From Camarhynchus parvulus (lineage: Eukaryota; Chordata; Aves; Passeriformes; Thraupidae), in assembly GCF_901933205.1 (NCBI RefSeq), contig NC_044576.1:11875024-11939023 (forward strand): 64,000 bases of DNA. The letters are read 5' to 3'. Of this stretch, positions 63,588 through 64,000 are shown piece after piece. The position numbers and the translations under genes were made by a program. The first letter of the stretch is position 1; every line of letters begins with the position of its first letter. The notes beneath the pieces were generated by a model. That model was not told where the DNA came from. It worked only from the letters and a program-made list of their open reading frames with translations, and ran no database searches.

Positions 63588-64000
63588 AATACAATTGTAT
63601 CCTTTAGTTTTTATTTAGAATTAAAAGTACTTATTTGGTTTAAGAAACATGTGCTTTAAAACTATTTTTTAAAACTTCTCTTTTAAAGTTTCCTTTTATG
63701 TTTGTGTAACTGTCAAGTTTGTGATTTTTAACATTATTATATCAGTAAAAACACTAAGAGGGGAAAAAAATAGACTTAAGAAATATGAACATTTCCAGTC
63801 CTCTGCCATTCCCTCTAATCCTTTACATTAATATAACTTGTGGTTAACGCTAAATATCTAGTGCTATCATGGAAGGCAGCACTTAGCCCTATCCATGTAC
63901 CTTGATATTAAGTGTTGTCAAAATGCTTTTTTTGCTACCAGAGTTTAAGAAAATGAAACTGATGGCAAGAGAAAAATTTTGGAAAACTAAAGATGTTTGC
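63588..64000. other. AT-rich end of window
   Basis: No frame of note. If the preceding candidate exon is real, this would be its 3' untranslated region; T-rich and TTTAAA-rich sequence would be compatible with that. Otherwise it is ordinary AT-rich non-coding DNA. Confidence 0.5.

Noticed and set aside
1..64000. Avian CR1 3' ends, tRNA, rRNA, known microRNAs and CRISPR-like arrays
   Set aside because: Looked for by their characteristic words and repeat spacing; none found. A covariance-model and repeat-library search would be the decisive test.

Overview
The window reads as vertebrate nuclear DNA, most likely from an amniote and plausibly a bird. It is AT-rich with short GC-richer patches. 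CpG is depleted almost everywhere. There is no operon-like packing, and no run of coding exons can be recognised. Interspersed repeats are sparse: I see no Alu-, L1- or B1-like sequence and no avian CR1 3' end. The only dispersed repeats I can argue for are a few worn MIR-type SINE remnants. Low repeat content with ancient MIR remnants suits a bird, but this is inference and the species is not identified.

Layout. 1-9 kb is AT-rich non-coding DNA with a MEF2 site pair (4.35-4.41 kb) and an M-box/nuclear-receptor palindrome (5.23 kb). 9.0-10.1 kb is the most distinctive stretch: a small CpG-dense patch with a G-quadruplex motif and a consensus CTCF core, followed by a T15 run. 10.1-13.3 kb contains three C-rich patches, one with a minus-strand G-quadruplex. 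13.8-14.0 kb has the best internal exon-like structure, on the minus strand. 16-30 kb is mostly featureless, with MIR remnants at about 17.4, 26.7 and 29.7 kb, a CArG box, a G-quadruplex motif at 21.46 kb and a 9-bp-periodic triple palindrome at 23.42 kb. 30-42 kb holds short tandem duplications, A-rich runs and adjoining E-boxes. 42.55-42.85 kb is a second GC-rich focus with a six-run G-quadruplex. 43-64 kb is again AT-rich. Several stretches resemble conserved non-coding DNA in composition and homeodomain/POU/nuclear-receptor words, notably about 45.6, 55.4, 58.1 and 60.1 kb. The last 500 bases hold a possible terminal exon.

No gene product can be named with confidence, so no pathway or operon can be described. 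The window is best regarded as intergenic or deep-intronic DNA. Open reading frames of 60-240 codons occur in all frames at about the number expected by chance. I found no CRISPR array, transposase, viral gene, rRNA or recognisable tRNA, and no convincing undescribed system. The regulatory labels are motif matches read by eye and need comparative alignment.
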